Notes: a model not told the origin generated them from the sequence alone. Shown: positions 16,505-25,252, counted from the stretch's first letter. The stretch: DNA of 64,000 nt from Modestobacter italicus (GCF_019799965.1 NZ_JABGCJ010000004.1:248001-312000); one strand, 5' to 3'. Program-made: numbers and translations.

Positions 16505-17168
16505 CGCGGTCGGTGGGTTCGACGATGTGCACCCGCACGGCGCGGAACTGGGCCGGGGTGGTCAGCAGCACGGCCTTGGTCGGCTCGCCGACGTCCAGCG
16601 GCCCGAGGCGCGGCAGGTCGGCCAGCCGGCGCAGCCGGGGGTCGGTGAGCACCTCGGCGGCCAGGCCCTTGTCGCCGCCGGTGGCCAGCGCGACCACGTC
16701 ACCGGCGTGCGGCAGGAGCACCCGCGCGGCGGTGTCGGCGGCGTGGCTGACGACGGCGTCGGTCTGGTGGCCCCGCCGCCGGGCGAACCGCTGCTGCGAC
16801 CAGCCGCCGGCCGCGGTACGCCCCTGCACCTGCCGGGCGTCGACCTTGGAGACCACGAGCTCGAGACCGTCGAACACCCCCACCGCCCAGCGGCCGCGCC
16901 GCACCAGCAGGACGGCGGTGCACCGGGGCACCCGGGCCGCCGCGGTGAACGCGGTGAGCGGTGCCGGCCCCGGGGTCCAGCCGTAGGGCGCGGTCAGCGT
17001 CACGGTGGTGCCGTCCTGGCAGGTCACGGTGAGCACGCCCGCGTCGTCGGCCCGCACGTCGGTGAACGCGCCGTGCCGCTGTGCGACACCGTCCAGCCAG
17101 CGGTCCAGCCGCTCGGGCGCGACGCCGAGCACCCGGCCCCCGCCGGCGGCCGGGCGAGGAGCGGTCAC
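16500..17168 (-). CDS. acVLRF1 family peptidyl-tRNA hydrolase (ribosome rescue)
   Basis: A 222-residue actinobacterial Vms1-like release factor, a family that cleaves peptidyl-tRNA on stalled 50S or 60S particles. The eRF1-like catalytic loop is GRTAAGGWSQQRFARRRGHQ, with the glutamines expected at the active site. Flanking strands include RRGRWAVGVFDGLELVVSKV before it and VVALATGGDKGLAAEVLTDP after it. The GTG start overlaps the upstream hydrolase stop as GTGA, implying coupled translation. It is the last gene of an MFS-hydrolase-acVLRF1 unit. Function follows from family knowledge; no tRNA-binding test is visible in sequence. Confidence 0.85.
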   Translation of the reverse strand: MTAPRPAAGGGRVLGVAPERLDRWLDGVAQRHGAFTDVRADDAGVLTVTCQDGTTVTLTAPYGWTPGPAPLTAFTAAARVPRCTAVLLVRRGRWAVGVFDGLELVVSKVDARQVQGRTAAGGWSQQRFARRRGHQTDAVVSHAADTAARVLLPHAGDVVALATGGDKGLAAEVLTDPRLRRLADLPRLGPLDVGEPTKAVLLTTPAQFRAVRVHIVEPTDRA

Positions 17169-18424
17169 GGGTGGTCGGCGCGCCAGGCCAGCAGCCGGTC
17201 GAGCACGTCCCCGGTCCGCAGCCCGTCGTGCTCGAACTCGTTGGTCACCCAGGTGCGCACGTTGCCCACCCGCGCCGCGGTCTCCAGGGACAGCCCGGCG
17301 TCGACGTACATGTCGTCGGCGTAGACGGCCGCGTCGACCGGGACGTCGTTGGCCGCCAGCCGCGCCGGGTCGTAGAGCGGCGGGAACTCCGGCACCTCGG
17401 CCAGCGCGTGGGCCACCGGGCCGAAGGGCCGCAGCGACGCGATCTCCTCGAACATCCACGGGAACACCATCTCGCCGGTGAACGGCAGCGGACGCACGGC
17501 CTCGTCGAACTCCGGCCCGCGCTCGGCCTCCGCCGCCCACCCCGTGGCGCCCGGCCCGCTGGCGTAGATGACCTCCTGCAGCGTCATGTACAGCGGGTTG
17601 TCCCAGTAGGAGGTGCGCTGCGCGACGGCGTCCAGGAACCCGTCGGCCAGCTCGCCGTCGTCGTCCAGGGCCTCGTCGATCAGCCAGTGCAGCTCCTCGG
17701 CCCCCGACCGGGTGCCCAGCGCGTGGCCGAGGGTCTGCAGCCGCCGCACCGTGAGCCGGTCACCGTCGGGCAGGTGCACCGGCTCGGCGTCCAGCCGGTC
17801 GGCCACCGACGCCAGCCGGCCGGCGTCGGCCGGGTACCGCGCGTAGAACTGCCCGGTCTTGGCCGCCACCCGCGGCCAGGTCCGCCGGTAGACCTCGCGG
17901 GGGCCCGCGGTGAGGCCGGCCAGGCCCCCGGTGACCAGGCAGCGGTCCAGCCCCTCGGGCGCGGTGGACAGGTAGGTCAGGGTCAGGAAGCCGCCGTAGC
18001 TCTGGCCGAGCGTCGTCCACCGCCGGCCGCCGTAGACGGTGCGGCGCAGCTCCTCGGCGTCCCGGACGATCGAGTCGGCGCGGAAGGCCAGCAGGTGGCG
18101 CGCGGCGGCGGCCGGGTCGGGGAAGGCGCTGATCCGGCGACCGGTGACCCGGGAGCTGCGGCCGGTGCCCCGCTGGTCGAGCAGCACGACGCGGAAGTCG
18201 CGCAGTGCCCGGGCGATCCAGCCACCCAGGGTGGGCCGGGGCCCCTTGCCGCCCGGCCCGCCCTGCAGGAAGAGGAGCAGCGGCAGGTCGTCGTCCCGGC
18301 GGTCGGGGGCGACCAGCTCCCGGGCGAACACGGTGAGGCTGCCGGCGTCGGGAGCACCCCAGTGCAGCGGCACCGGCACCTCGTGCTCCCGGACGATGGC
18401 GCCGGGGATCACGTACTCGACCAT
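17165..18424 (-). CDS. Alpha/beta hydrolase, proline iminopeptidase-like
   Basis: A 419-residue hydrolase of the peptidase S33 type. Oxyanion-hole motif LFLQGGPGGKGPRP (about 51-64), LLDQRGTGRS next, and the nucleophile elbow GQSYGGF (Ser near residue 140). The DMYVDAGLSLETA and FEHDGLR segments near the end provide Asp and His. There is no signal peptide, so it acts in the cytoplasm, probably on N-terminal proline or related peptides. Its ATG overlaps the MFS stop codon by one base and its stop overlaps the acVLRF1 start. Confidence 0.87.
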   Translation of the reverse strand: MVEYVIPGAIVREHEVPVPLHWGAPDAGSLTVFARELVAPDRRDDDLPLLLFLQGGPGGKGPRPTLGGWIARALRDFRVVLLDQRGTGRSSRVTGRRISAFPDPAAAARHLLAFRADSIVRDAEELRRTVYGGRRWTTLGQSYGGFLTLTYLSTAPEGLDRCLVTGGLAGLTAGPREVYRRTWPRVAAKTGQFYARYPADAGRLASVADRLDAEPVHLPDGDRLTVRRLQTLGHALGTRSGAEELHWLIDEALDDDGELADGFLDAVAQRTSYWDNPLYMTLQEVIYASGPGATGWAAEAERGPEFDEAVRPLPFTGEMVFPWMFEEIASLRPFGPVAHALAEVPEFPPLYDPARLAANDVPVDAAVYADDMYVDAGLSLETAARVGNVRTWVTNEFEHDGLRTGDVLDRLLAWRADHP

Positions 18425-19638
18425 CAGCGGGCCAGCGCGGCGGTGGCGGCGTGCTCGGCGGGGACGTGCAGGCAGCGCTGCCCGAAGGCCACGGCGATCG
18501 CGGCCAGTCCGGCGGCGACGGTGGCCACCAGGAAGCTCGCGTTGGCGCCGACCGAGTCGACGATCTTGCCGGCGACCGAGGCTCCCACGGCGACCCCGAG
18601 CGCGAGGGCGGTGCCGATCCAGGTGAACGCCTCGGTGACGGCCGACCGCGGCACCAGCACCTCGGCGAGGGTGAAGGCACTGATCAGCGAGGGCGAGACG
18701 GCGATGCCGGCGAGCACCACCACCGGCAGCATCACCCAGTAGCTGGAGATCAGCGCCAGCGGCACGGTCAGCACGGTCAGCACGGCCAGGGCCGCGACCA
18801 GCCGGTGGCGCAGCGGCACCTGCCAGTGCACCGTCCCCCAGCCGATCCCGGCCAGCATCGACCCGGCGGCCAGCCCGGCGATCAGCAACCCGGACAGCGA
18901 CCGGGCGCCCACCTCGTCGGCGAACGCGACCAGCGCGATCTCCAGGGTGCCGAGGATCGCGCCCACCGCGGCACCCACCACGAACAGCACCCGCAGGCCC
19001 TGCACCCGCATCGCCGAGGCGCCGCGGCGGTGCTCGTGCTCGGCCGGGGGCGGCTCGGTGTGCCCCTGCGCGGCGAAGAGCAGGCTGCCCACCGCGGCCA
19101 GGGTGAAGGCGGTGACCACCCCGGACGTGGTGTGCCCGGTGGTGGACAGGAAGGTGACCAGCACCGGCCCGACGATGAAGACGAACTCGTCGACGACGGA
19201 CTCCATCGCCAGCGCGGTGGGCAGCCGGGGCGTGCCGCGCAGCAGGTGGGTCCAGCGGACACGGATCATCGAGGAGACCGGCGGGATGCTCGCCCCGGCG
19301 AGGCCGGCGGTGAGGAAGACCGTCCACAACGGCCAGTCGGCGCGCACGGAGAACAGGAAGCCGACGCCGGAGACGATGAAGACGGCCAGCACCCCGAGCA
19401 GCACCCGGCGCTGGGCGTGGGTGTCGGCCAGCCGCCCGATGAACGGCCCGGAGATCGCGGTGGCGACGGCGCCGACCGCGGCGACCGCGCCACCCAGCCC
19501 GTAGGAACCGGTCTCGGACTGGACCAGCAGCACGCTGCCCAGCCCGATCATCGACAACGGCAGCCGCCCGATGAACGCGGCCAGCACCATCGGCAGGGCA
19601 TGCGGGGTCCGCAGCACGTGCAGGTACGGGTTGGGCAC
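18424..19638 (-). CDS. MFS transporter
   Basis: A 404-residue transporter with about 12 hydrophobic helices and the loop 2-3 signature GRLADTHAQRRVLLG (family pattern GxLaDrxGrr). The central loop (about residues 190-215, PPPAEHEHRRGASAMRVQG) separates the two six-helix halves. No family subgroup is clear; drug or amino-acid export would be typical. The GTG at 19636-19638 begins the first helix region. As first gene of the three-gene unit it probably carries the promoter in the 290-base gap upstream. Confidence 0.88.
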   Translation of the reverse strand: MPNPYLHVLRTPHALPMVLAAFIGRLPLSMIGLGSVLLVQSETGSYGLGGAVAAVGAVATAISGPFIGRLADTHAQRRVLLGVLAVFIVSGVGFLFSVRADWPLWTVFLTAGLAGASIPPVSSMIRVRWTHLLRGTPRLPTALAMESVVDEFVFIVGPVLVTFLSTTGHTTSGVVTAFTLAAVGSLLFAAQGHTEPPPAEHEHRRGASAMRVQGLRVLFVVGAAVGAILGTLEIALVAFADEVGARSLSGLLIAGLAAGSMLAGIGWGTVHWQVPLRHRLVAALAVLTVLTVPLALISSYWVMLPVVVLAGIAVSPSLISAFTLAEVLVPRSAVTEAFTWIGTALALGVAVGASVAGKIVDSVGANASFLVATVAAGLAAIAVAFGQRCLHVPAEHAATAALAR

Positions 19639-19753
19639 GAGCGGACTGGCTCCGTGGTGTGGGTGATGCCTCGGGATGGGCGCGCCGCCGCCACGCTAAC
19701 CGACCCGGCGCCCACCCGCGGCGCGACGCGGACGACGCCGTCCGGACAGGCGA

Positions 19754-19796
19754 CGAGGCCCCGCCCCCGACCACGCTGTCGGGGATCGGGGCCTCG
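19754..19796 (-). terminator. Hairpin downstream of PEP carboxykinase
   Basis: CGAGGCCCCG (19754-19763) pairs with CGGGGCCTCG (19787-19796), with inner pairing of CCCCGA and TCGGGG. It lies in the 290-base gap between the pckG stop (19929) and the divergent-read MFS start (19638), which otherwise holds nothing I recognise. Confidence 0.6.
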
Positions 19797-19928
19797 CCAG
19801 AGGGCCGGACGGCCGCGGCCTCGCTGCCACGGTGCCCGACCCGGCTGATGCGGTCGCGGAGCGACCGTCGGCCCCGTCCGGAGGCTCGCCCCCGAGCTCG
19901 CGAGGGGAGAGGGGGACGGGGCCTCTCG

Positions 19929-21743
19929 TCAGGCCAGGCGGCTCTTGAGGATCTCGAGCTCGTCCCACATGGTGCTGGGCAGCTTGTCGCCGAACTTCTC
20001 GAACCACTCGGTGATCTGCGGGACCTCGGCCTGCCACTCGTCCTTGTCCACCCGCAGGGCCTGCTCGACCTGCTCGCGGGTCATGCCCAGGCCGGAGACG
20101 TCGAGGGAGTCCGGGGTGGGCACGTGCCCGACCGGGGTCTCCTCGGCGGCCGCGGTGCCCTCCAGGCGCTCGACGACCCACTTGAGCACCCGGCTGTTCT
20201 CCCCGAAGCCCGGCCACAGGAAGCCGCCGTCGGCGTCCCGGCGGAACCAGTTCACGTAGAAGATGCGCGGCAGCTTGCTGGCGTCGTGCTGCTTGCCGGT
20301 GTCGACCCAGTGCTGGAAGTAGTCACCGGCGTTGTAGCCGATGAACGGCAGCATGGCGAAGGGGTCGCGGCGGACGACGCCGACGGCGCCGGTGGCCGCG
20401 GCGGTGGTCTCCGAGGAGAGCGTGGCGCCCATGAACACGCCGTGGTTCCAGTCCCGCGCCTCGCTGACCAGCGGGATCGTGGTCTTGCGCCGGCCACCGA
20501 AGAGGATCGCCGAGATCGGCACGCCCTTCGGGTCCTCGTACTCCGGCGCCAGGATCGGGCACTGGGTGATCGGGGTGCAGAACCGGCTGTTCGGGTGGCT
20601 GGAGGGCTCGTCGGACTCCGGCGTCCAGTCCCGCCCCTTCCAGTCGGTGAGGTGGGCGGGGGCCTCGTCGGTCATCCCCTCCCACCAGATGTCGCCGTCG
20701 TCGGTGAGCGCGACGTTGGTGAACACCGAGTTGCCCTGGTCGATGGTGCGCATCGCGTTGGGGTTGGTGTCCCAGCCGGTGCCCGGGGCGACGCCGAACA
20801 GGCCGTACTCGGGGTTGAGCGCGTAGAGCCGGCCGTCCTCGCCGAAGCGCATCCAGGCGATGTCGTCGCCGAGGGTCTCGACCTTCCAGCCCGGGATGGT
20901 CGGCTCGAGCATGGCCAGGTTGGTCTTCCCGCAGGCACTGGGGAAGGCCGCCGCGACGTAGTACGTCTTCTGCGCCGGGCTGGTCAGCTTGAGGATCAGC
21001 ATGTGCTCGGCGAGCCAGCCCTCGTCGCGGGCCATCACCGAGGCGATCCGCAGCGAGTAGCACTTCTTGCCCAGCAGCGCGTTCCCGCCGTAGCCGGAGC
21101 CGTAGGACCAGATGGCCCGCTCCTCGGGGAAGTGCACGATGTACTTGGTGTCGCTGCACGGCCACGGGACGTCGGCCTGGCCGGGCTCCAGCGGGGCGCC
21201 GAGGGAGTGCATGGCCGGCACGAACGGGCGGTCCTCCCCCATCGCCTGGAGCACGCGGCTGCCGATCCGGGCCATCACCCGCATGGAGACGACGACGTAC
21301 TCGGAGTCGGTGAGCTCGACGCCGAACATCGGGTTCTCGGCCTCGACCGGGCCCATGCAGAACGGGATGACGTACATGGTGCGGCCGCGCATGCACCCGC
21401 GGTACAGCTCGGTCATCACCGCCTTCATCTCGCCCGGGTCCATCCAGTTGTTGGTCGGGCCGGCGTCGGCCTCGTCGACCGAGCAGATGAAGGTGCGGTC
21501 CTCGACCCGGGCGACGTCGCTGGGGTCGGAGGCGCACCAGAACGAGTTCGGCTTCGCGTCCAGGCGGCGGAAGGTGCCGGCGTCGACCAGCTTGGTCGTC
21601 AGGCGCTCCCACTCCGCGTCGCTGCCGTCGACCCAGACCACCTGGTCGGGAGTGGTGAGCTCCACCATCTCCTGCACCCAGGCGAGGAGGCGGGCGTGCG
21701 TGGTGGGGGCGTTCTCGAGACCGGGGGTGGCCACGGAAGTCAC
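19929..21743 (-). CDS. pckG: Phosphoenolpyruvate carboxykinase (GTP)
   Basis: Catalyses oxaloacetate plus GTP to phosphoenolpyruvate plus CO2, the gluconeogenic exit from the TCA cycle. At 604 residues it has the standard GTP-PEPCK length. P-loop FPSACGKTN (about 265-273), substrate and metal residues in [16 protein letters not shown], the FGGRRKTT segment, and the conserved opening [16 protein letters not shown] and [17 protein letters not shown] are all intact. The GTG at 21741-21743 follows a GGAGGAG ribosome site at ideal distance. It is divergent from the old-yellow-enzyme gene. Confidence 0.97.
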   Translation of the reverse strand: MTSVATPGLENAPTTHARLLAWVQEMVELTTPDQVVWVDGSDAEWERLTTKLVDAGTFRRLDAKPNSFWCASDPSDVARVEDRTFICSVDEADAGPTNNWMDPGEMKAVMTELYRGCMRGRTMYVIPFCMGPVEAENPMFGVELTDSEYVVVSMRVMARIGSRVLQAMGEDRPFVPAMHSLGAPLEPGQADVPWPCSDTKYIVHFPEERAIWSYGSGYGGNALLGKKCYSLRIASVMARDEGWLAEHMLILKLTSPAQKTYYVAAAFPSACGKTNLAMLEPTIPGWKVETLGDDIAWMRFGEDGRLYALNPEYGLFGVAPGTGWDTNPNAMRTIDQGNSVFTNVALTDDGDIWWEGMTDEAPAHLTDWKGRDWTPESDEPSSHPNSRFCTPITQCPILAPEYEDPKGVPISAILFGGRRKTTIPLVSEARDWNHGVFMGATLSSETTAAATGAVGVVRRDPFAMLPFIGYNAGDYFQHWVDTGKQHDASKLPRIFYVNWFRRDADGGFLWPGFGENSRVLKWVVERLEGTAAAEETPVGHVPTPDSLDVSGLGMTREQVEQALRVDKDEWQAEVPQITEWFEKFGDKLPSTMWDELEILKSRLA

Positions 21744-21923
21744 GGCGTCTCCTCCTTCGGGGGCGCACCGGCGCGGGCGCCGACGCTGGCTCACGGACGG
21801 TCCCCCGGCCACGTCGTCGGAGCCGGGGGATCAGGCGAGACTACTCGTATAGGACGTCTACTTGCAGTGTGACGTGGGTCGCCCTGGGGATGCCGGGCGA
21901 CGGCCACCTGGTTGGGTGGCACC

Positions 21924-23093
21924 GTGACCGGACCTCACCTCCTGCAGCCCCTGACCCTGCGCGGGGTCACCCTCCCCAACCGCCTGGTCGTCGCCCCGAT
22001 GTGCCAGTACAACGTCACCGACGGCGTCGTCGGCGACTACCACCTGGTGCACCTGGGCCGGTTCGCGCTGGGCGGGTTCGGCCTGGTGATGGTGGAGGCC
22101 ACCGGCGTCACCGCCGACGGGCGGATCAGCCCCGGCGACGTCGGCCTGTGGAACGACGAGCAGGTGCCCGGCCTGGCCCGGGTGGCCGCCTTCCTGCGCG
22201 AGCACGGCAGCGTGCCGGCCATCCAGCTCGCGCACGCCGGCGGCAAGGCCAGCACCCTGCGCCCCTGGGACGGCAACGGCCAGGTCACCGCAGAGAACGC
22301 CCGCCCCGGCGACGTCCCGTGGACACCGGTCTCTCCCAGCGGCGTCCCGATGGGCGAGGGCTGGTCGGCCCCGCACCCGCTGTCGGCCGAGGAGCTGGTC
22401 GGCGTGCGCGAGGCCTTCGTCGCCGCGGCGCGCCGCTCGCTGACCGCCGGCTACCAGGTCGTCGAGGTGCACGCCGCGCACGGCTACCTGCTCAACCAGT
22501 TCCTCTCCCCGCTGACCAACCTGCGCGAGGACGAGTACGGCGGCTCGCGGGAGAACCGGATGCGCTTCCCGCTGGAGGTCGTCGCCGCCGTCCGCGAGGT
22601 GTGGCCGGCCGACCTGCCGCTGGTGGTCCGGGTCTCCGCCGTCGACGCCACCCGGGAGGGGGTGACGCTGGAGGACACCATCGCCTTCGCCCGCGAGCTC
22701 AAGACCCTGGGCGTGGACGCGATCGACGTCTCCGGCGGCGGCATCGGCCCGGGCTGGGAGCACCCGATCGGCTACGGCTACCAGGTGCCCTTCGCCGCGG
22801 CGATCCGCGAGCAGGCCGGCATCCCGACGATGGCCGTGGGGCTGCTCGTCGACCCCCAGCAGGCCGAGGCGGTCGTCGCGGGCGGGCAGGCCGACCTGGT
22901 CGCGGTGGCCCGCGAGGCGCAGGACGACCCGAACTTCGCCGTCCACGCCGCCCGGGCGCTGACCGGCTCCTACGAGACCTACCCCGTGCAGGCCGGCCCG
23001 CGGCTGGCCTCCCGCGACCGGCTGCTGGGCCGGCTGGGGCCGTGGGCCGGGCCCGACCCGGTCCAGGTCGAGCAGCCCGCCGGTCAGGCCTGA
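21924..23093 (+). CDS. NADH:flavin oxidoreductase of the old yellow enzyme (YqjM-like) family
   Basis: A 389-residue FMN enzyme reducing activated alkenes. It begins LLQPLTLRGVTLPNRLVVAP followed by MCQYN, the class II OYE (YqjM) N-terminus with the regulatory cysteine. Other landmarks are AIQLAHAGGKAS, VVEVHAAHGYLLNQFLSPLT with the His pair and catalytic region, YGGSRENRMRF, and the C-terminal phosphate-binding VGLLVDP. The GTG at 21924 gives the family N-terminus; a TTG 12 bases earlier is less likely. It ends in a 17-bp perfect hairpin. Confidence 0.92.
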   Translation: MTGPHLLQPLTLRGVTLPNRLVVAPMCQYNVTDGVVGDYHLVHLGRFALGGFGLVMVEATGVTADGRISPGDVGLWNDEQVPGLARVAAFLREHGSVPAIQLAHAGGKASTLRPWDGNGQVTAENARPGDVPWTPVSPSGVPMGEGWSAPHPLSAEELVGVREAFVAAARRSLTAGYQVVEVHAAHGYLLNQFLSPLTNLREDEYGGSRENRMRFPLEVVAAVREVWPADLPLVVRVSAVDATREGVTLEDTIAFARELKTLGVDAIDVSGGGIGPGWEHPIGYGYQVPFAAAIREQAGIPTMAVGLLVDPQQAEAVVAGGQADLVAVAREAQDDPNFAVHAARALTGSYETYPVQAGPRLASRDRLLGRLGPWAGPDPVQVEQPAGQA

Positions 23094-23101
23094 GCCGCCC
23101 G

Positions 23102-23143
23102 GCCTGAGGTGGAGCCGCGTCGTGGGGCGGCTCCACCTCAGGC
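23102..23143. terminator. Bidirectional hairpin terminator, 17-bp perfect stem
   Basis: GCCTGAGGTGGAGCCGC (23102-23118) and its exact complement (23127-23143) enclose an 8-base loop. It sits between the convergent OYE and SRPBCC genes. There is no T tract, but the stem is one of the longest in the window. Confidence 0.8.
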
Positions 23144-23151
23144 GGACCGGC

Positions 23152-23652
23152 TCAGCCTGCGGCGCGACCGTAGGCGGGACCGGTGGCGGCGAGGAAGTCG
23201 TCCCAGCTGCCCGGCGCCGGGCGACCGTCGACCTCGGCGTCGAACCTGTCCAGGTACCAGTGCCAGCCCAGCACGTAGTCGGTGACCTCGGTGCCGGCGG
23301 CGAACACCTGGGTGAAGACCAGCACGGTCTCCTCTCCCTCCCGGCTGAGGTCGAGCTGCACCCGCCAGCCCTCCTCGGTCTCCCAGTCGACCACCAGCCG
23401 GCGCGGCTCGTCGCACTCCACGATCCGCATCGGCTCTCCGACCGGGGTCTCCTCGTGGGTCATCGTGAAGGTGCCGCTGCCGCCGACCCGCCGCTCACCC
23501 TCGTAGGTGCCGATCCAGCGGGCCATCCGGTCGGGCTCGGTGAGCGCCGCCCAGACGTCCTCGATCGGGTCGGGCCAGCTGCGGCGGAACTGCAGCCGCA
23601 CGCCCTCGGGCAGCTCGGTGACCTGCCCCAGCCGCTCGTCCGGTGTCGTCAT
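23152..23652 (-). CDS. SRPBCC/AHSA1-domain protein
   Basis: A 166-residue START-like protein with the AHSA1 opening RLQFRRSWPDPIEDVWAALT and DRMARWIGTYEGE, and the closing GWHWYLDRFDAEVDG. The fold makes a hydrophobic cavity for small ligands. Such genes paired with ArsR regulators are very common in actinobacteria and are otherwise uncharacterised. The ATG at 23650-23652 overlaps the ArsR stop as ATGA and also has AGGAGG upstream. Confidence 0.85.
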   Translation of the reverse strand: MTTPDERLGQVTELPEGVRLQFRRSWPDPIEDVWAALTEPDRMARWIGTYEGERRVGGSGTFTMTHEETPVGEPMRIVECDEPRRLVVDWETEEGWRVQLDLSREGEETVLVFTQVFAAGTEVTDYVLGWHWYLDRFDAEVDGRPAPGSWDDFLAATGPAYGRAAG

Positions 23653-23978
23653 CGACCGTCCTCCTGCGTTCGGGCCCGCCGTCCGCGGGCGATCTCGGTG
23701 TCCAGCGCGCCCAGCCGCTGCGCCCACAGCCGCCGGTAGGGGGCCAGCCAGGCGTCCAGCTCCGACAGCGGCCGGGGGTCCAGCGCGTACACCCGGCGCT
23801 GCCCCTCGGCCCGGACCTTCACCAGCCCGGCCTCGCGGAGCACCCGCAGGTGCCGGCTGATCGCCGGACGGCTGACCGGGAACTGCCCGGCGAGCTCGCC
23901 GGCGCCCTGCTCGCCAGCGGCGAGCAGGGCGACGATCTGCCGCCGGGTCGGGTCGGCCAGGGCCGCGAGCGCCTCCAC
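23649..23978 (-). CDS. ArsR family transcriptional regulator
   Basis: A 109-residue winged-helix repressor. The conserved ALADPTRRQIVALLAAGEQ opens the fold and the recognition helix is VSRPAISRHLRVLREAGLV, followed by the wing EGQRRVYAL. No metal-binding cysteine motif is present, so it is not a metal sensor. The GTG at 23976-23978 gives the usual start. It forms a bicistronic unit with the SRPBCC gene (4-base overlap). A symmetric sequence at 23989-24020 directly upstream is a likely autoregulatory operator. Confidence 0.87.
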   Translation of the reverse strand: MEALAALADPTRRQIVALLAAGEQGAGELAGQFPVSRPAISRHLRVLREAGLVKVRAEGQRRVYALDPRPLSELDAWLAPYRRLWAQRLGALDTEIARGRRARTQEDGR

Positions 23979-23988
23979 GGAGAGATGT

Positions 23989-24020
23989 GTAACAGACAGC
24001 TTACGTAAACGTCCAGTTAC
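23989..24020. promoter_or_regulatory. Symmetric operator-like site upstream of ArsR
   Basis: GTAAC (23989-23993), central palindrome TTACGTAA (24001-24008) and GTTAC (24016-24020), with exactly 7 bases between elements on each side. The AT content is high for this DNA. The position, 11 bases upstream of the ArsR start, fits an autoregulatory site. Confidence 0.55.
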
Positions 24021-24062
24021 GCACGACGATTCGGACGACGCCCGGCCGGGCAAGCGACCCGC

Positions 24063-24299
24063 ATGACCGTCACCGACCCCGACACCCCCGACCCGCTCAA
24101 CGACCCGCGCACCACCCAGGCCGACCCCGGCGCACTGGGCCAGGGCGAGGACCTCGCCTCCACCGCGGACGACGACGTCGCGACCGGCGAGGACGAGCTC
24201 GCCACCTCCCGCACCGAGGCCGACGAGGCCGGCGGTGGGGACGTCACCGGCGGGTTCGCCGGCGCGGTCGGCGAGGCTCCGACCAACGACCAGACCTGA
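24063..24299 (+). CDS. Small acidic protein of unknown function
   Basis: A 78-residue protein rich in Asp, Glu, Thr and Ala (for example GQGEDLASTADDDVATGEDE), with no hydrophobic core, predicted disordered. The ATG at 24063 has only a weak ribosome site (GCAAG). Small acidic disordered proteins next to a ferritin-like gene suggest a stress context, but I do not recognise the family. Confidence 0.5.
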   Translation: MTVTDPDTPDPLNDPRTTQADPGALGQGEDLASTADDDVATGEDELATSRTEADEAGGGDVTGGFAGAVGEAPTNDQT

Positions 24300-24323
24300 G
24301 ACGGACCGGTCCGCCCACGCCGT

Positions 24324-24349
24324 GTGTCGCCCCGAGGCCGGCCGGGTAG
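24324..24349 (+). promoter_or_regulatory. Candidate stress-sigma (SigB/SigF-like) promoter
   Basis: GTGT (24324-24327), 16 bases, GGGTAG (24344-24349), about 64 bases before the ferritin-like ATG at 24413. It matches the GTTT-N14-16-GGGTAN pattern with one mismatch. Confidence 0.35.
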
Positions 24350-24412
24350 CGCGGGGGCGCAACCGTCCGACGGCCGAGCAGACGGCCCCGTGTGAACTCC
24401 CGAGGAGGACCC

Positions 24413-24655
24413 ATGGCCACCGGTGAGACCGGCTTCGCCGACGTCACGTTCGACCTGATCTCCGTCCAGTACCACTCGCTCAAGGCCGGGCACGACTACG
24501 GCCAGTACGTCCGGGACGCCGAGAACGCCGGCCTGGACGACGTCGCCTCGTTCTTCCGCGAGGTGATGGAGCAGGACTCCCAGCGCGCCCAGCGGGCCCA
24601 CGACCTGCTGCGCACGCTGTCCGGCACCGAGCACGGCGGCCCCGCCACCAGCTGA
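24413..24655 (+). CDS. Small ferritin-like two-helix protein
   Basis: An 80-residue protein predicted to be two long helices. The block SVQYHSLKAGHDYGQYVRDA, then LDDVASFFREVMEQDSQRAQ and RAHDLL, resembles half of a ferritin/rubrerythrin bundle (pattern E-x6-Y ... FFRE-xxEEExxHAxxLL). The iron-ligand positions are altered: Glu and His of the second helix appear as Gln, Asp and Arg until RAH, so metal binding is uncertain. The ATG at 24413 is preceded by GAGGAGG. Dimerisation would be needed to make a four-helix bundle. Confidence 0.6.
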   Translation: MATGETGFADVTFDLISVQYHSLKAGHDYGQYVRDAENAGLDDVASFFREVMEQDSQRAQRAHDLLRTLSGTEHGGPATS

Positions 24656-24745
24656 CGCCCACCGCCGGGAAACCCGGGTGCGACGGGACGGGAGCGGTAC
24701 GTAGCCTCTGCGGCCGCCCCGTCCCGACGGCCCTGGAGGTCTCCC

Positions 24746-25246
24746 GTGCACGCCCTGACCGAGGCGGCGATCCGTCGCTCACTGGTCAACTGCTCCCGCA
24801 GCGAGGCCGCCGCGCTCGCGCTGCCCCGCGACTTCGCCGAGCTGGACTGGGCGTCGCTGGACGTGCTCGGCTGGCGCGACCCCAAGGCCGAGCTGCGCGG
24901 CTACCTGGTGCACGAGCAGGACGGCGAACCGATCGGCATCGCGCTGCGGGCCGCGGACACGAAGATGTCCAGCCGCCGGTCGGCGATGTGCCTGCTCTGC
25001 CACTCCGTGCAGTCGGCCGACGCGATCTCGCTGTTCACCGCCCGCCGGGTCGGCGAGGCCGGGCGCAACGGCAACACGGTGGGCACCTACGTCTGCGCTG
25101 ACCTCGACTGCGCCAGCCGGGTGCGCGTGGTGCCGCCGTCGGCCCAGCACCTGGACGACGAGCTGCAGGCCCTCGCCGTGGAGGAGCAGGCCGCGGGGCT
25201 GCGTCAGCGTCTCCGGGCGTTCACCGCCGACGTGACCCGCCGCTGA
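24746..25246 (+). CDS. FBP-domain zinc-finger protein (EF-G-binding type)
   Basis: A 166-residue protein with the FBP/FusB-like treble-clef zinc finger. The cysteine pairs are seen as MCLLCHS (about 91-97) and CADLDCASRVR (about 121-131). The N-terminal helical part includes LALPRDFAELDWASLDVLGW. The family is related to FusB, which rescues EF-G from fusidic acid on the ribosome; whether this copy acts in translation is inference. The GTG at 24746 follows GGAGG. It converges on the NUDIX gene, with only 6 bases between stops. Confidence 0.8.
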   Translation: MHALTEAAIRRSLVNCSRSEAAALALPRDFAELDWASLDVLGWRDPKAELRGYLVHEQDGEPIGIALRAADTKMSSRRSAMCLLCHSVQSADAISLFTARRVGEAGRNGNTVGTYVCADLDCASRVRVVPPSAQHLDDELQALAVEEQAAGLRQRLRAFTADVTRR

Positions 25247-25252
25247 CCGGGC

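Noticed and set aside
17165-19774. Hydrolase and MFS transporter as one 869-residue fusion
   Set aside because: The merged frame replaces the transporter by low-complexity text; the MFS motifs are found in another frame with its own stop overlapping the hydrolase start.
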